Shown here in pieces: positions 53,805-63,351 of a stretch of DNA of 64,000 bases. A program made the position numbers and the translations under genes. Each line of letters begins with the position of its first letter. Positions within the stretch are counted from its first letter, which is position 1. The notes under the pieces were generated by a model. That model did not search any database. It saw nothing but the letters and a program-made list of their open reading frames with translations, and was not told the origin of the DNA. Origin of the DNA: Gemmobacter fulvus (lineage in GTDB: Bacteria > Pseudomonadota > Alphaproteobacteria > Rhodobacterales > Rhodobacteraceae); contig NZ_CP076361.1 of the NCBI RefSeq assembly GCF_018798885.1, forward strand, positions 620,001 to 684,000, given 5' to 3'.

Positions 53805-56800
53805 TTGCATGTCGTCTTCCGCGAAAGCCATGGGCTGGAGGAAACGGACGCGCCGTTCGATCCGGGGCAAAGCCCTGCCGATCTGGTGGTGCTGTCGTTT
53901 TCCGACAGTGATCTGGGGGCTTTCGCGGCGGGCTGGTATCGTGCGGGCGGCAAACTTCCCGGTCTGCGGCTGGCGAACCTTGTGGCGCTGCGCCATCCGC
54001 TGTCGGTGGATACCTATGTGGAACAGACGCTGGCCGGGGCCAAGGGTATCCTGATCCGGCTGATCGGCGGCGAAAGCTATTGGGCCTATGGGCTGGCGCA
54101 GGTGCAGGATCTGTGCCGCCGCCACGGCATCGCGCTGGCGGTGCTGCCGGCCGACGGGCGCGCCGATACGCGGCTGGATGCGCTGTCCACCTTGCCGGTG
54201 GGCACGCTGCGCCGTCTTGCCGCCCTTTGCGACGCCGGGGGTGCTGTGGCGGCACAGGCGGCGCTGGCGCAACTGGCGCTGGCGGCGGGGCTTTATGCCG
54301 GGCCGGTGCCGGGCGACAAGACCCTGCCCGATTGCGGCTGGTATGATCCGGCGCGCGGGGTGCTGCCAGGGCCAGAGGACGTGGGGCCGGAGGGCGCGGG
54401 GCCGCTGGTCGTGGTCAGCTTTTACCGCAGTTATCTGACCTCGGCGGATCTGTCGCCGGTCGATGCGCTGATTGCGGAATTGCGGCGGCAAGGCTTCCGG
54501 GCTTTCGGGCTGTTTGCGCCCTCGCTCAAAGGGACGGCGGCCGAATGGGTGCAGCAGGCGCTGACAGATGCCGCCCCTGTTGCCATCATCAATGCCACCG
54601 CCTTTTCGGCCAAGGGGCCGGACGGCAGCTCGCCACTCGATACGCCGGGCTGCCCGGTGTTTCAGGTGGCGCTGTCCACCGCCCGCCGCCGCGACTGGGC
54701 CGGGGCCGACCGGGGCCTGTCGCCCGCCGATCTGGCCATGCATGTGGTGCTGCCCGAGGTGGACGGGCGCATCTTTGCGGGCGTGGCCAGTTTCAAATCG
54801 CCCACGGCGCGCGACCCCGATCTGCAATTCTCGCGCTTTGCCCATCGCGCCGATGACAGCCGCATCCGGGCCGTGGTGGCGCGGGTGGCGGCCTGGCACC
54901 GGCTGGGCACCACCCCCGCCCCGGCGCGGCAGTTGGCGTTGATCCTGTCCACCTATCCCGGCAAGGATTACAATCTGGCCCATGCCGTCGGGCTGGATGC
55001 GCTGGCCTCTGCCGAGGCGATCCTGAACGCGCTGCAAGGTGCGGGTTATGCCACCACCGCCCGCGCCGACCTTGGCCGTCAGTTGGAACAGGCCACGCTT
55101 TTCTGGCCGCTGGTCGAGTACAAGGCCGCACTGGCCACCCTGCCCGAGGCGCTGCAACAGGCCCTGACGGCGGCCTGGGGCAGGCCCGAAGATGATCCGG
55201 CCTGCATGGGCGCTGCGCTGCACTTCCGCGCGCTGCGGCAAGGGGCGGCGCTGATCGCGCTGCAACCCGAGCGCGGCGATGTGCAGGCCCGCGATGACGA
55301 TTATCACGACCTGTCGCGCACGCCGCGCCATGCCTATGTCGCCTTCTATCTGTGGCTGCGGGCACAGGGGCTGCATGCGCTGGTGCATATCGGCGCGCAT
55401 GGCACGCTGGAATGGCTGCCCGGCAAGGCAGTGGCGCTGTCGGATCTGTGCTGGCCCGAGGTTCTGACCGGCGCGCTGCCGGTGATCTATCCTTTCATCG
55501 TCAATGATCCCGGCGAGGCGGCGCAGGCCAAGCGCCGGATCGGTGCGCTGACGCTGGGCCATCTGCCGCCACCGATGGTTGCCTCGGCCACCCCGACCAA
55601 CCTGACCCGGCTGGAACGGCTGCTGGATGAATATTCCACCGCCGACGGGCTGGACCCGGCCCGGCGCGACCGGCTGATTGCCGCCGTGCGCACCGAGGCG
55701 CAGGCGGCGGGGGTCGAGGCCGATCTGGGCATTCCGGCCGAAGCCTCGCCCGCCGAGGCGATCACCCGGATCGACCGCTTTGTCTGCGACATCAAGGAAA
55801 GCCAGTATGGCGAGGGCCTGCATGTCTATGGTCAGGGCAATGGCGAGATGGACGGGCTGCTGACCGCACTCGGCGCGCGGCGCGTCGCCCCCGGCCCCTC
55901 CGGCTCGCCCTGGCGCGGGCGGCTGGATGTGCTGCCCACCGGGCGCAACCTGTTTTCCGTCGATCCCCGGGCGGTGCCTTCGCGCGCCGCCTTTGCGCAG
56001 GGGGTGAAACTGGCCGAAGAGCTGATCCGCCGCCATTTGCAGGATCAGGGCGATTATCCGCGCGGGCTGGTGCTGGACCTCTGGGGGTCGGCCACCATGC
56101 GCACGGCGGGCGAAGAATTTGCCATGGCGCTGCATCTGGCCGGTCTGGCCCCACGCTGGGATGACGGGGCCGAACGGGTGAACGGGTTCGAGATCACACC
56201 GCTGGCCCTGCTGCGCCGCCCGCGTATCGACGTGACGCTGCGCGTCTCGGGCCTGTTCCGCGATGTGTTTCCCGGCCTTGCGCAACTGTTCGAGGCCGGC
56301 GCGCAGGCGCTGGCCGAACGTGACGAGGCGCCGGAGGACAACCCCTATACCCTGCGCACCGCCCGCGTCTTTGGCCCGAAGCCCGGTCTTTACGGCATGG
56401 GCATGACCAATGCGCTGGAGGATTACAGCGACGCGGGCCGGGCGGCGGCGGGCGAGGCCTGGCTGAAAGGATCGGAATGGGCGATTGATGCGCAGGGCAC
56501 GGTGCATCACGCCCGCGCGGCGCTGGAGGAGAGGCTGCGCGCCGCCGATGGGTTTGCCCATGTGCAGGATCTGGCCGAAACCGATCTGCTGCTCGCCTCT
56601 GACTATGCCGCGCATGAGGGCGGTTTTGCGGCGGCGGTGGCGCATCTGGGCGGCGCGGTTCCGGCGCTGTATCATCTGGACGCCACCCGCCCCGACGCGC
56701 CGCGCGCCCGGCTTCTGGGCGAAGAAATCGCCCGCGTGATCCGCGCCCGCGCCACCAACCCCGATTGGGCCAGCGCCATGATGCGGCATGGCTTCCGGGG

Positions 56801-57050
56801 CGGGGCCGAGATTGCGGCGACGATGGATCATCTGGCTGCCTTCGCCCATCTGACCCGCGCCGTGCCCGCGCATCTGATCGATCTTTATCACGAGGCGACG
56901 CTGGGCCGTGCCGATCTGGTGGCGTTTCTGGAGGCGGAAAACCCGCAGGCGCTAGCCGCCTTGCAGGCGCGGTTTCAGGCCCTGCATGACGCCGGGCTCT
57001 GGGTCACGCGCCGCAATTCCATCGCCGCCACGCTGGACGTGGTGCCATGA
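53805..57050 (+). CDS. cobN: Cobaltochelatase subunit CobN
   Basis: 1081-aa large chelatase subunit that inserts cobalt into hydrogenobyrinic acid a,c-diamide with CobST. N-terminus HVVFRESHGLEETDAPFDPG matches the family, which makes the TTG at 53805 the likely start codon; no ATG in frame nearby. Chelatase domain motifs include GAHGTLEWLPGKAVALSD. Shorter than the Pseudomonas denitrificans protein (about 1270 aa). 3 bp after cobW. Confidence 0.95.
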   Translation: MHVVFRESHGLEETDAPFDPGQSPADLVVLSFSDSDLGAFAAGWYRAGGKLPGLRLANLVALRHPLSVDTYVEQTLAGAKGILIRLIGGESYWAYGLAQVQDLCRRHGIALAVLPADGRADTRLDALSTLPVGTLRRLAALCDAGGAVAAQAALAQLALAAGLYAGPVPGDKTLPDCGWYDPARGVLPGPEDVGPEGAGPLVVVSFYRSYLTSADLSPVDALIAELRRQGFRAFGLFAPSLKGTAAEWVQQALTDAAPVAIINATAFSAKGPDGSSPLDTPGCPVFQVALSTARRRDWAGADRGLSPADLAMHVVLPEVDGRIFAGVASFKSPTARDPDLQFSRFAHRADDSRIRAVVARVAAWHRLGTTPAPARQLALILSTYPGKDYNLAHAVGLDALASAEAILNALQGAGYATTARADLGRQLEQATLFWPLVEYKAALATLPEALQQALTAAWGRPEDDPACMGAALHFRALRQGAALIALQPERGDVQARDDDYHDLSRTPRHAYVAFYLWLRAQGLHALVHIGAHGTLEWLPGKAVALSDLCWPEVLTGALPVIYPFIVNDPGEAAQAKRRIGALTLGHLPPPMVASATPTNLTRLERLLDEYSTADGLDPARRDRLIAAVRTEAQAAGVEADLGIPAEASPAEAITRIDRFVCDIKESQYGEGLHVYGQGNGEMDGLLTALGARRVAPGPSGSPWRGRLDVLPTGRNLFSVDPRAVPSRAAFAQGVKLAEELIRRHLQDQGDYPRGLVLDLWGSATMRTAGEEFAMALHLAGLAPRWDDGAERVNGFEITPLALLRRPRIDVTLRVSGLFRDVFPGLAQLFEAGAQALAERDEAPEDNPYTLRTARVFGPKPGLYGMGMTNALEDYSDAGRAAAGEAWLKGSEWAIDAQGTVHHARAALEERLRAADGFAHVQDLAETDLLLASDYAAHEGGFAAAVAHLGGAVPALYHLDATRPDAPRARLLGEEIARVIRARATNPDWASAMMRHGFRGGAEIAATMDHLAAFAHLTRAVPAHLIDLYHEATLGRADLVAFLEAENPQALAALQARFQALHDAGLWVTRRNSIAATLDVVP

Positions 57051-58189
57051 CAGAGGCGCCGCTGGTTCAGGGCTGGTGCCCCGGTGCCCTGCGTCCGATG
57101 CTGTCGGGCGATGGCTATGTGTTGCGGGTGCGCCCGCGTCTGGGGCGGCTGTCGGCGGACCAGGCGGCGGGCGTGGCAGCGCTGGCGCTGGCGCACGGCA
57201 ACGGGCTGATTGATCTGTCGGCCCGCGCCAATGTGCAGCTGCGCGGCGTGCGCGCAGACAGCCATGCCCCGCTGATCGCCGGGCTGCGGGCGCTGGGGCT
57301 GATTGACGACAGCGTGGCGCAGGAATCGCGGCGCAATATTGTGGTGCAGCCGTTCTGGGGCGACTCTGATCCGACGCTGGCGATTGCGGCGGATCTGACG
57401 GCGGCCCTCGCGGCCCCCGACGCGCCGGATCTGCCGGGCAAATTTGGCTTTGCGGTGGATTGCGGGCTGCGGCGCGTGCTGGATGGCACCGCCGCCGATA
57501 TCCGCCTCACGCGGCAGGGCGATCAACTGGTGCTGCGCGCCGAAGGCAGCTTTCGGGCAAAGGTGGTCTCCCCCGACACCGCGGCAGCCGAGGCGCTGGC
57601 GCTGGCGCGCTGGTTTCTGGCCATGGGCGGCGTGACGCAGGGGCGCGGCCGCATGGCGGCGCTGATGGCGCGCGGTGTGGCGCTGCCCGAGGGCTTTACG
57701 CTCGAAACCCCGGTGCAGGCCTATGATGCCGCCCCCGGCGCTTGTGCCCAAGGTCAGCTTGTCGGGTTTGAATTCGGCCAGATGCAGGCGGAAACGCTGG
57801 CGGCGCTGGCCCGGTTGGGCGCACTGCGGGTCACGCCTTGGCGGATGCTGCTGATCGAGGGCGCGACGCAGGCCCCCGCCCTGCCGGGGGTCATCTCCGA
57901 TCCCGCCTCGCCCCTGCTGCGGGTGATTGCCTGCACCGGCGCCCCCGGATGCACGCAGGCGCTTCAGCCGACACGCGCGCTGGCGCGGGCATTGGCCCCG
58001 CACCTTTCAGTGCCGCTGCATGTCTCGGGCTGTGCCAAGGGCTGCGCCCATCCCGGCCCCGCGCCGCTGACCCTGACCGCTACGGTCGAAGGCTTTGCGC
58101 TGATCCGCGATGGCACCGCCGCCGATATGCCGCTATCCACCCATTCCATGGCCGATCTGATCGCCCGTCCCGATATTCTGACCGAGTAG
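57047..58189 (+). CDS. cobG: Precorrin-3B synthase
   Basis: 380-aa sulfite/nitrite reductase-like enzyme converting precorrin-3A to precorrin-3B with O2. ARANVQLRGV substrate loop; [4Fe-4S] cysteines C315-type in ACTGAPGCTQ and SGCAKGCAHPG. Its presence shows the aerobic route. Overlaps cobN by 4 bp. Confidence 0.94.
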   Translation: MTEAPLVQGWCPGALRPMLSGDGYVLRVRPRLGRLSADQAAGVAALALAHGNGLIDLSARANVQLRGVRADSHAPLIAGLRALGLIDDSVAQESRRNIVVQPFWGDSDPTLAIAADLTAALAAPDAPDLPGKFGFAVDCGLRRVLDGTAADIRLTRQGDQLVLRAEGSFRAKVVSPDTAAAEALALARWFLAMGGVTQGRGRMAALMARGVALPEGFTLETPVQAYDAAPGACAQGQLVGFEFGQMQAETLAALARLGALRVTPWRMLLIEGATQAPALPGVISDPASPLLRVIACTGAPGCTQALQPTRALARALAPHLSVPLHVSGCAKGCAHPGPAPLTLTATVEGFALIRDGTAADMPLSTHSMADLIARPDILTE

Positions 58190-58193
58190 CCCG

Positions 58194-58823
58194 ATGCCCC
58201 ATATCTACGAAACCGATGGCGCGACCATCTATGTCAACTCTTTCGCCACCATCCGGGCCGAGGCTGATCTGGCCCGGTTCACCCCGGAGGAAGAGGTGGT
58301 GGTGGTGCGCATGATCCATGCGGCAGGCATGGTCGGGCTGGAGCAGCACGCCCGCTTCACCCCCGGCATGGCGATTGCGGCCCGCGCCGCACTCGAGGCG
58401 GGCGCGCCGATCCTGTGTGATGTGCGCATGGTGTCGGAAGGCATCACCCGGCCCCGCCTGCCCGCCGACAACCAGATCCTCTGCACGCTGCAAGACCCGC
58501 GCGTGCCCGATCTGGCAAAGGCCATGGGCAATACCCGATCCGCCGCGGCGGTCGAGCTGTGGCGCCCGCATCTGGCCGGGGCGGTGGTCGCCATCGGCAA
58601 TGCCCCGACCGCGCTGTTCCATCTGCTGAACATGCTGCAAGACCCTGCCTGCCCGCGCCCTGCCGCGATCATCGGCTGCCCTGTCGGTTTCATCGGGGCG
58701 GCGGAATCGAAAGAGGCGTTGATGCAGGATCAGCCCTGCCCGGCGATGATCATCGCCGGGCGGCTGGGCGGTTCGGCCATCACCGTGGCCGCGATCAACG
58801 CTCTGGCCTGCCGGAAGGAATAA
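58194..58823 (+). CDS. cobH: Precorrin-8X methylmutase
   Basis: 209-aa isomerase; the catalytic His is H42 in RMIHAAGMVGLEQHARF. GxPVGFIGAAESKEALMQ follows. Good family length. 4 bp after cobG. Confidence 0.96.
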   Translation: MPHIYETDGATIYVNSFATIRAEADLARFTPEEEVVVVRMIHAAGMVGLEQHARFTPGMAIAARAALEAGAPILCDVRMVSEGITRPRLPADNQILCTLQDPRVPDLAKAMGNTRSAAAVELWRPHLAGAVVAIGNAPTALFHLLNMLQDPACPRPAAIIGCPVGFIGAAESKEALMQDQPCPAMIIAGRLGGSAITVAAINALACRKE

Positions 58824-58824
58824 C

Positions 58825-59550
58825 ATGGCCCGCATCATCTGTGCCGGACTTGGCCCCGGCGACCCTGACCTGATCTCGATCCGGTCCGACCGGGCGATCC
58901 GTGCGGCCAGCCATGTCGCCTATTTCCGCAAGGAAGGGCGCAAGGGACAGGCGCGCGCCATCGTCGAGGGCATGTTGCGCCCCGATGCGGTCGAGCTGGC
59001 GATGGAATATCCCGTCACCACCGAATTGCCGTTTGACAGCCCGGAATACAATGACGCGCTGGCGCAGTTCTATGATCTCTGGGCCGAGCGTCTGGCGGCG
59101 ATGCCGGGCGAGGTGGTGGTGCTGTGCGAGGGCGACCCCTTCTTCTATGGCAGTTTCATGCACCTTTATACCCGGCTGAAAGACCGGGTGGCGGTGCAGG
59201 TCATCCCCGGCATCACCGGCATGGCGGGCTGCTGGCACGCCACCGGCACGCCGATCACCTGGGGCGATGACGTGCTGTCGGTGCTGATGGGCACGCTGCC
59301 GGAGCAGGATCTGGTGGCGCATATGCAAAGCGCCGATGCGCTGGCAATCATGAAAACCGGGCGCAATCTGCCCAAGGTGCGCCGCGCGCTGGAAACCGCC
59401 GGCCGGCTGGGCGATGCTTGGCTGATCGAGCGTGGCACCATGCCGGGCGAGCGGGTGGCGCGGCTGGCCGAGGTGGATGTGGCCGATTGTCCCTATTTCG
59501 CCATCGTGCTGGTGCATGGCCATGGCCGCCGCCCCGAGGTGCTGGAATGA
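58825..59550 (+). CDS. cobI: Precorrin-2 C20-methyltransferase
   Basis: 241-aa class III methyltransferase; GLGPGDPDLISIRSDRAI at the N-terminus and VVVLCEGDPFFYGSF, then VIPGITGMAGCWHATGTP. Overlaps cobJ by 4 bp. Confidence 0.96.
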   Translation: MARIICAGLGPGDPDLISIRSDRAIRAASHVAYFRKEGRKGQARAIVEGMLRPDAVELAMEYPVTTELPFDSPEYNDALAQFYDLWAERLAAMPGEVVVLCEGDPFFYGSFMHLYTRLKDRVAVQVIPGITGMAGCWHATGTPITWGDDVLSVLMGTLPEQDLVAHMQSADALAIMKTGRNLPKVRRALETAGRLGDAWLIERGTMPGERVARLAEVDVADCPYFAIVLVHGHGRRPEVLE

Positions 59551-60278
59551 CCGGCGCGGTTCTGATTGCGGGCCTCGGCCCCGGCGATGCCGCCATGGTC
59601 ACGCACGAGGTGACGGCGGCGCTGGCGCAGGCGACCGATGTGGTGGGCTATATCCCCTATGTCGCCCGCGTCGCGCCGCGCCCCGGCCTGACCCTGCATC
59701 CGACCGACAACCGGGTGGAGCTGGACCGCGCCACCCATGCACTTGAACTGGCGTCTGCCGGGGCGCGGGTGGTCGTGGTGTCATCCGGCGATCCGGGGGT
59801 GTTTGCCATGGCCAGCGCGGTGTTCGAGGCGCTGGAAGCCCGGCCCGATCTGGCCGATGTGCCGGTGACGGTGCTGCCGGGCATCACTGCGATGCTGGCC
59901 GCCGCCGCCGCCGCCGGGGCGCCGCTGGGCCATGACTTCTGCGCCATCAACCTCAGCGACAACCTCAAACCCTTTGCGCTGGTGGAAAAGCGGCTACGGC
60001 TGGCGGCACAGGCCGATTTTGCCATGGGGTTCTACAACCCCCGTTCAAAATCCCGCCCGCATCAGTTTGCCCGCGTGCTGGAGATCCTGCGCGAAGAATG
60101 TGCGCCGACCCGGCTGATCACCTTCGCCCGCGCCGTCTCGACCCCGGAGCAGGTGCTGCGCACCGTCACGCTGGCCGAGGCAACCGAGGATATGGCCGAT
60201 ATGCGCACGGTGGTGCTGGTCGGCAATTCCGCCACCCGCCGCGTCGGGCCCTATGTCTATACGCCCCGGTCAGCCTGA
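59547..60278 (+). CDS. cobJ: Precorrin-3B C17-methyltransferase
   Basis: 243-aa class III methyltransferase: LIAGLGPGDAAMVTHEV, VVVSSGDPGVFAMAS, VLPGITAMLAAAAAAGAPLGHDFCAINLSD. Its 3' end overlaps the reversed cobK by 22 bp, so the two genes converge. Confidence 0.96.
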   Translation: MTGAVLIAGLGPGDAAMVTHEVTAALAQATDVVGYIPYVARVAPRPGLTLHPTDNRVELDRATHALELASAGARVVVVSSGDPGVFAMASAVFEALEARPDLADVPVTVLPGITAMLAAAAAAGAPLGHDFCAINLSDNLKPFALVEKRLRLAAQADFAMGFYNPRSKSRPHQFARVLEILREECAPTRLITFARAVSTPEQVLRTVTLAEATEDMADMRTVVLVGNSATRRVGPYVYTPRSA

Positions 60279-61015
60279 TGCGCATCAGCCTGTGCCAGCC
60301 AGTGCAGCACCTCGGCCACCTCCGCCCGCACCGCGCGGGCGGGCAGCGCCGGGCGATCGATCATCACCACCGGCAGGCTCAGGGTGCGCGCCGCCGCGAG
60401 CTTGGCCTGCGCACCGCTGCCGCCCGCATTCTTGGCCACGACATGCGTGATCCGCTCTCGGCGCAACAGCGCCAGATCCCCGGCCAGATCAAAGGGGCCG
60501 CGTGCAATTTCCACCGAACAGTCGGGCAAGGGCAGCGCGCCCGGCGGATCGACCAGCCGCAGCAGGTAATGGTGCTGCGGTCTGGCGGCAAATTCCGCCA
60601 GATGCAGCTTGCCGATGGCCAGAAACACCCGCGCCGGGCTGTCGGGCAAGGCGGCAACCGCCCCGGCCATATCGGGCACATGGGTCCAGCGGTCGCCCGG
60701 CTCTGCCTTCCATTCCGGGCGTTGCAGCGCGACCAGCGGCACTTGGGCTTCGGCGCAGGCGGCAACGGCATTGCGGCTCATCTGCGCGGCAAAGGGATGG
60801 GTGGCGTCGATCACATGGCTGATCTGCGCGTCCCGCAGATACGCCACCAGCCCCGGCACACCGCCAAAACCACCAACCCGCATCGGCAGGGGCTGCGCGA
60901 CCGGCGCCTCGGTGCGCCCGGCATAGGAAAACACCGCCGCCAGCCCGGCATCGGCGAGCGCGCGGGCCATCCGGCTGGCCTCGGTGGTGCCGCCCAGCAA
61001 AAGAACGCGTGTCAT
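60257..61015 (-). CDS. cobK: Precorrin-6A reductase
   Basis: 252-aa NADPH-dependent reductase: VLLLGGTTEASRMARAL, IDATHPFAAQMSRNAV, THVVAKNAGGSGAQAK. On the strand opposite to the rest of the operon. ATG at 61015-61013 shares bases with the cobL start (61014). AGGG-type site 6 bp upstream. Transcription would need a promoter inside cobL. Confidence 0.94.
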   Translation of the reverse strand: MTRVLLLGGTTEASRMARALADAGLAAVFSYAGRTEAPVAQPLPMRVGGFGGVPGLVAYLRDAQISHVIDATHPFAAQMSRNAVAACAEAQVPLVALQRPEWKAEPGDRWTHVPDMAGAVAALPDSPARVFLAIGKLHLAEFAARPQHHYLLRLVDPPGALPLPDCSVEIARGPFDLAGDLALLRRERITHVVAKNAGGSGAQAKLAAARTLSLPVVMIDRPALPARAVRAEVAEVLHWLAQADAHQADRGV

Positions 61016-62207
61016 GTCTGAGCCCTGGCTGCATATCATCGGTCTGGGAGAAGATGGACTGGCGGGCCTGCCCGGCGCAAGCCGTGCCGCGCTGGACCGC
61101 GCCGAAATCATCATCGGCGGGCCGCGTCACCTGGATCTGGTGCAGGCGGGCGCGCGGGGGCAACCCTGGCCGGTGCCGTTTTCCACCGCCCCCGTGCTGG
61201 CCGCCAAGGGCCGCCGCGTGGTGGTTCTCGCCTCGGGCGATCCGTTCTGGCATGGCGCGGGCGGCAGTCTGCTGAGCCACCTAGCTCCCCCTGATCTTGC
61301 GCCCGGCGACTGGATCAGCCATCCCGCCGCATCGTCGTTTCAGCTGGCCGCGAACCGGCTGGGCTGGCGGATGGAAGATACGCTGTGCCTTGGCCTGCAC
61401 GCCGCCCCCTTGGCCCGGCTGCGCCCGTTGCTGCATCCGGGCAGCCGCGTGCTGGTGACGCTGCGCGACGGGGCGGCGGCGGCAGAGCTGGCGCTGTGGC
61501 TCAGCACGCATGGCCATGCGGCGGCAGAGCTGCATGTTCTGGAGCGGCTGGGCGGCCCGGCCGAACGCATCCGCGCCACCACGGCTGCGGGCTTTGATCT
61601 GGACGCGGTGCAGGCCCCGGTTCTGGCCGCAATCACTGCCCGCGATCCGGGCCTGCCGCGCGTGGCGGGGTTGCCGGATGATCTGTTTGCCAGTGATGGC
61701 CAGATCACCAAACGCCCGATCCGCGCCCTGACCCTGTCAAGCCTCGCCCCCCGGCCCGGTGAGCATCTGTGGGATCTGGGTGCCGGCTCCGGCTCCATCT
61801 CGGTCGAATGGTGCCTTGCGGGCGGCACGGCCTCGGCGGTGGAGCGGCGGGCCGACCGCCTGCCGAACATCCGCGCCAATGCCGACAGCTTTGGCCTGTC
61901 GCATCGCTTGACGGCGGTAGAGAGCGCCTCGCAGGCCGCCTTGCCGCATCTGCCGCGCCCCGATGCGGTGTTCATTGGCGGCGGGGCCGATGCGGGCCTG
62001 CTGGCGGCGCTGTGGGACGCGGTGCCGGAGGGCACGCGGCTGGTGGTCAATGCCGTCACGCTGGAAACCGAGGCGCTGCTCTATGACCACCACGTCCGGC
62101 TGGGCGGCGCGCTGATGCGCATCGACATTGCGCAGGCCGGTCCCTTGGGCGGGATGCGCGGCTGGTCCGCCGCCCGGCCCGTGGTGCAATGGAGTGTCAT
62201 GCGATGA
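61014..62207 (+). CDS. cobL: Precorrin-6Y methyltransferase (C5/C15, decarboxylating)
   Basis: 397-aa fusion: N-terminal CobE-type methylase ([14 protein letters not shown], residues about 7-20) and C-terminal SAM methyltransferase ([23 protein letters not shown]). Methylates C5 and C15 of precorrin-6B and decarboxylates C12. Start overlaps the cobK start codon. ATG 61014 is set by the family N-terminus. Confidence 0.95.
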   Translation: MSEPWLHIIGLGEDGLAGLPGASRAALDRAEIIIGGPRHLDLVQAGARGQPWPVPFSTAPVLAAKGRRVVVLASGDPFWHGAGGSLLSHLAPPDLAPGDWISHPAASSFQLAANRLGWRMEDTLCLGLHAAPLARLRPLLHPGSRVLVTLRDGAAAAELALWLSTHGHAAAELHVLERLGGPAERIRATTAAGFDLDAVQAPVLAAITARDPGLPRVAGLPDDLFASDGQITKRPIRALTLSSLAPRPGEHLWDLGAGSGSISVEWCLAGGTASAVERRADRLPNIRANADSFGLSHRLTAVESASQAALPHLPRPDAVFIGGGADAGLLAALWDAVPEGTRLVVNAVTLETEALLYDHHVRLGGALMRIDIAQAGPLGGMRGWSAARPVVQWSVMR

Positions 62208-62572
62208 TCGCCGCCGGAATTGGCCTGCGCGCCAGCGCCACGCTTGCCGATCTGCGCGCCGTGCTGGCGCTGGCCGCAACGCCGCCGCAGGCGCTGGCCA
62301 CACCCGCCGACAAGGCCGACCATCCGGCGCTGCACGCCCTTGCCAGCGCGACGGGCCTGTCCCTGCATCCCGTGCCGCTGGCCACCCTGCTGGCGCAGAT
62401 CACCGTCACCCACAGCCCACACCAGCCCGCCCGCTATGGCGCGGGATCGGTGGCCGAAGCGGCAGCCCTTGCCGCCGCTGGCCCCGGTGCCCGGCTGATC
62501 CAGACCCGTATCCTCAGCCCCGGTGGTCTGGCCACCCTCGCGCTGGCCTCTTCAGAAGGACAAACCGCATGA
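62204..62572 (+). CDS. cobE: Cobalamin biosynthesis protein CobE
   Basis: 122-aa protein of the CobE/CbiG C-terminal type, [19 protein letters not shown] and [16 protein letters not shown]. Binds corrin intermediates in other species. ATGA overlap with cobL; a short frame from 62189 is not needed. Confidence 0.9.
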   Translation: MIAAGIGLRASATLADLRAVLALAATPPQALATPADKADHPALHALASATGLSLHPVPLATLLAQITVTHSPHQPARYGAGSVAEAAALAAAGPGARLIQTRILSPGGLATLALASSEGQTA

Positions 62573-63351
62573 CCGTGCATTTCATCGGCGCAGGCCCCGG
62601 TGCCGCCGACCTGATCACCCTGCGCGGGCGCGACCTGATCGCCGCCTCGCCCGTCTGCCTTTATGCCGGGTCGCTGGTGCCCGAGGCGCTGCTGGCGCAT
62701 TGCCCGCCCGGCGCGCGGATCGTGAACACCGCGCCGCTGAGCCTCGATGCCATCATCGACGAAATCGCCGCCGCCCATGCCGCAGGGCAGGATGTCGCGC
62801 GGCTGCATTCGGGTGACCTGTCGGTCTGGTCGGCGATGGGCGAACAGCTGCGCCGGTTGCGGGCGCTGAACATCCCCTATGATGTCACCCCCGGTGTGCC
62901 CAGCTTTGCCGCCGCCGCAGCCGCCCTTGGCGCGGAACTCACCCTGCCCGGCATTGCGCAATCGGTGGTGCTGACCCGCACCTCGGGGCGTGCCTCGTCG
63001 ATGCCCGAGGGCGAGGCGCTGGAGAATTTTGCCCGCACCGGCGCGGTGCTGGCCATCCATCTGTCGGTGCATGTGCTGGAAACGGTGATTGCCACCCTGA
63101 CGCCGCATTACGGGGCCGATTGCCCGGTGGCGGTGGTCTGGCGCGCCAGCTGGCCCGATCAGCGCATCGTGCGCGCCACGCTCGCCACGCTGGAAACCGC
63201 CATCGGGGCCGAAATGGAACGCACGGCGCTGATCCTTGTCGGCCATTCCATCGGGGCCGAGGAATTTGACGAAAGCCGCCTTTACGCAGGCGATTACGAC
63301 CGCCGCTATCGCCCGGTCGGAACTGCCCCGCGTTTCCCGGAAACCGCATGA
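62569..63351 (+). CDS. cobM: Precorrin-4 C11-methyltransferase
   Basis: 260-aa class III methyltransferase; [52 protein letters not shown]. Overlaps cobE and cobB by 4 bp each. Confidence 0.96.
   Translation: MTVHFIGAGPGAADLITLRGRDLIAASPVCLYAGSLVPEALLAHCPPGARIVNTAPLSLDAIIDEIAAAHAAGQDVARLHSGDLSVWSAMGEQLRRLRALNIPYDVTPGVPSFAAAAAALGAELTLPGIAQSVVLTRTSGRASSMPEGEALENFARTGAVLAIHLSVHVLETVIATLTPHYGADCPVAVVWRASWPDQRIVRATLATLETAIGAEMERTALILVGHSIGAEEFDESRLYAGDYDRRYRPVGTAPRFPETA

Noticed and set aside
52521-56891. 1456-codon minus-strand open frame across cobN
   Set aside because: Mirror frame of cobN with His/Arg/Gly-rich content and no motif; cobN itself is clear.
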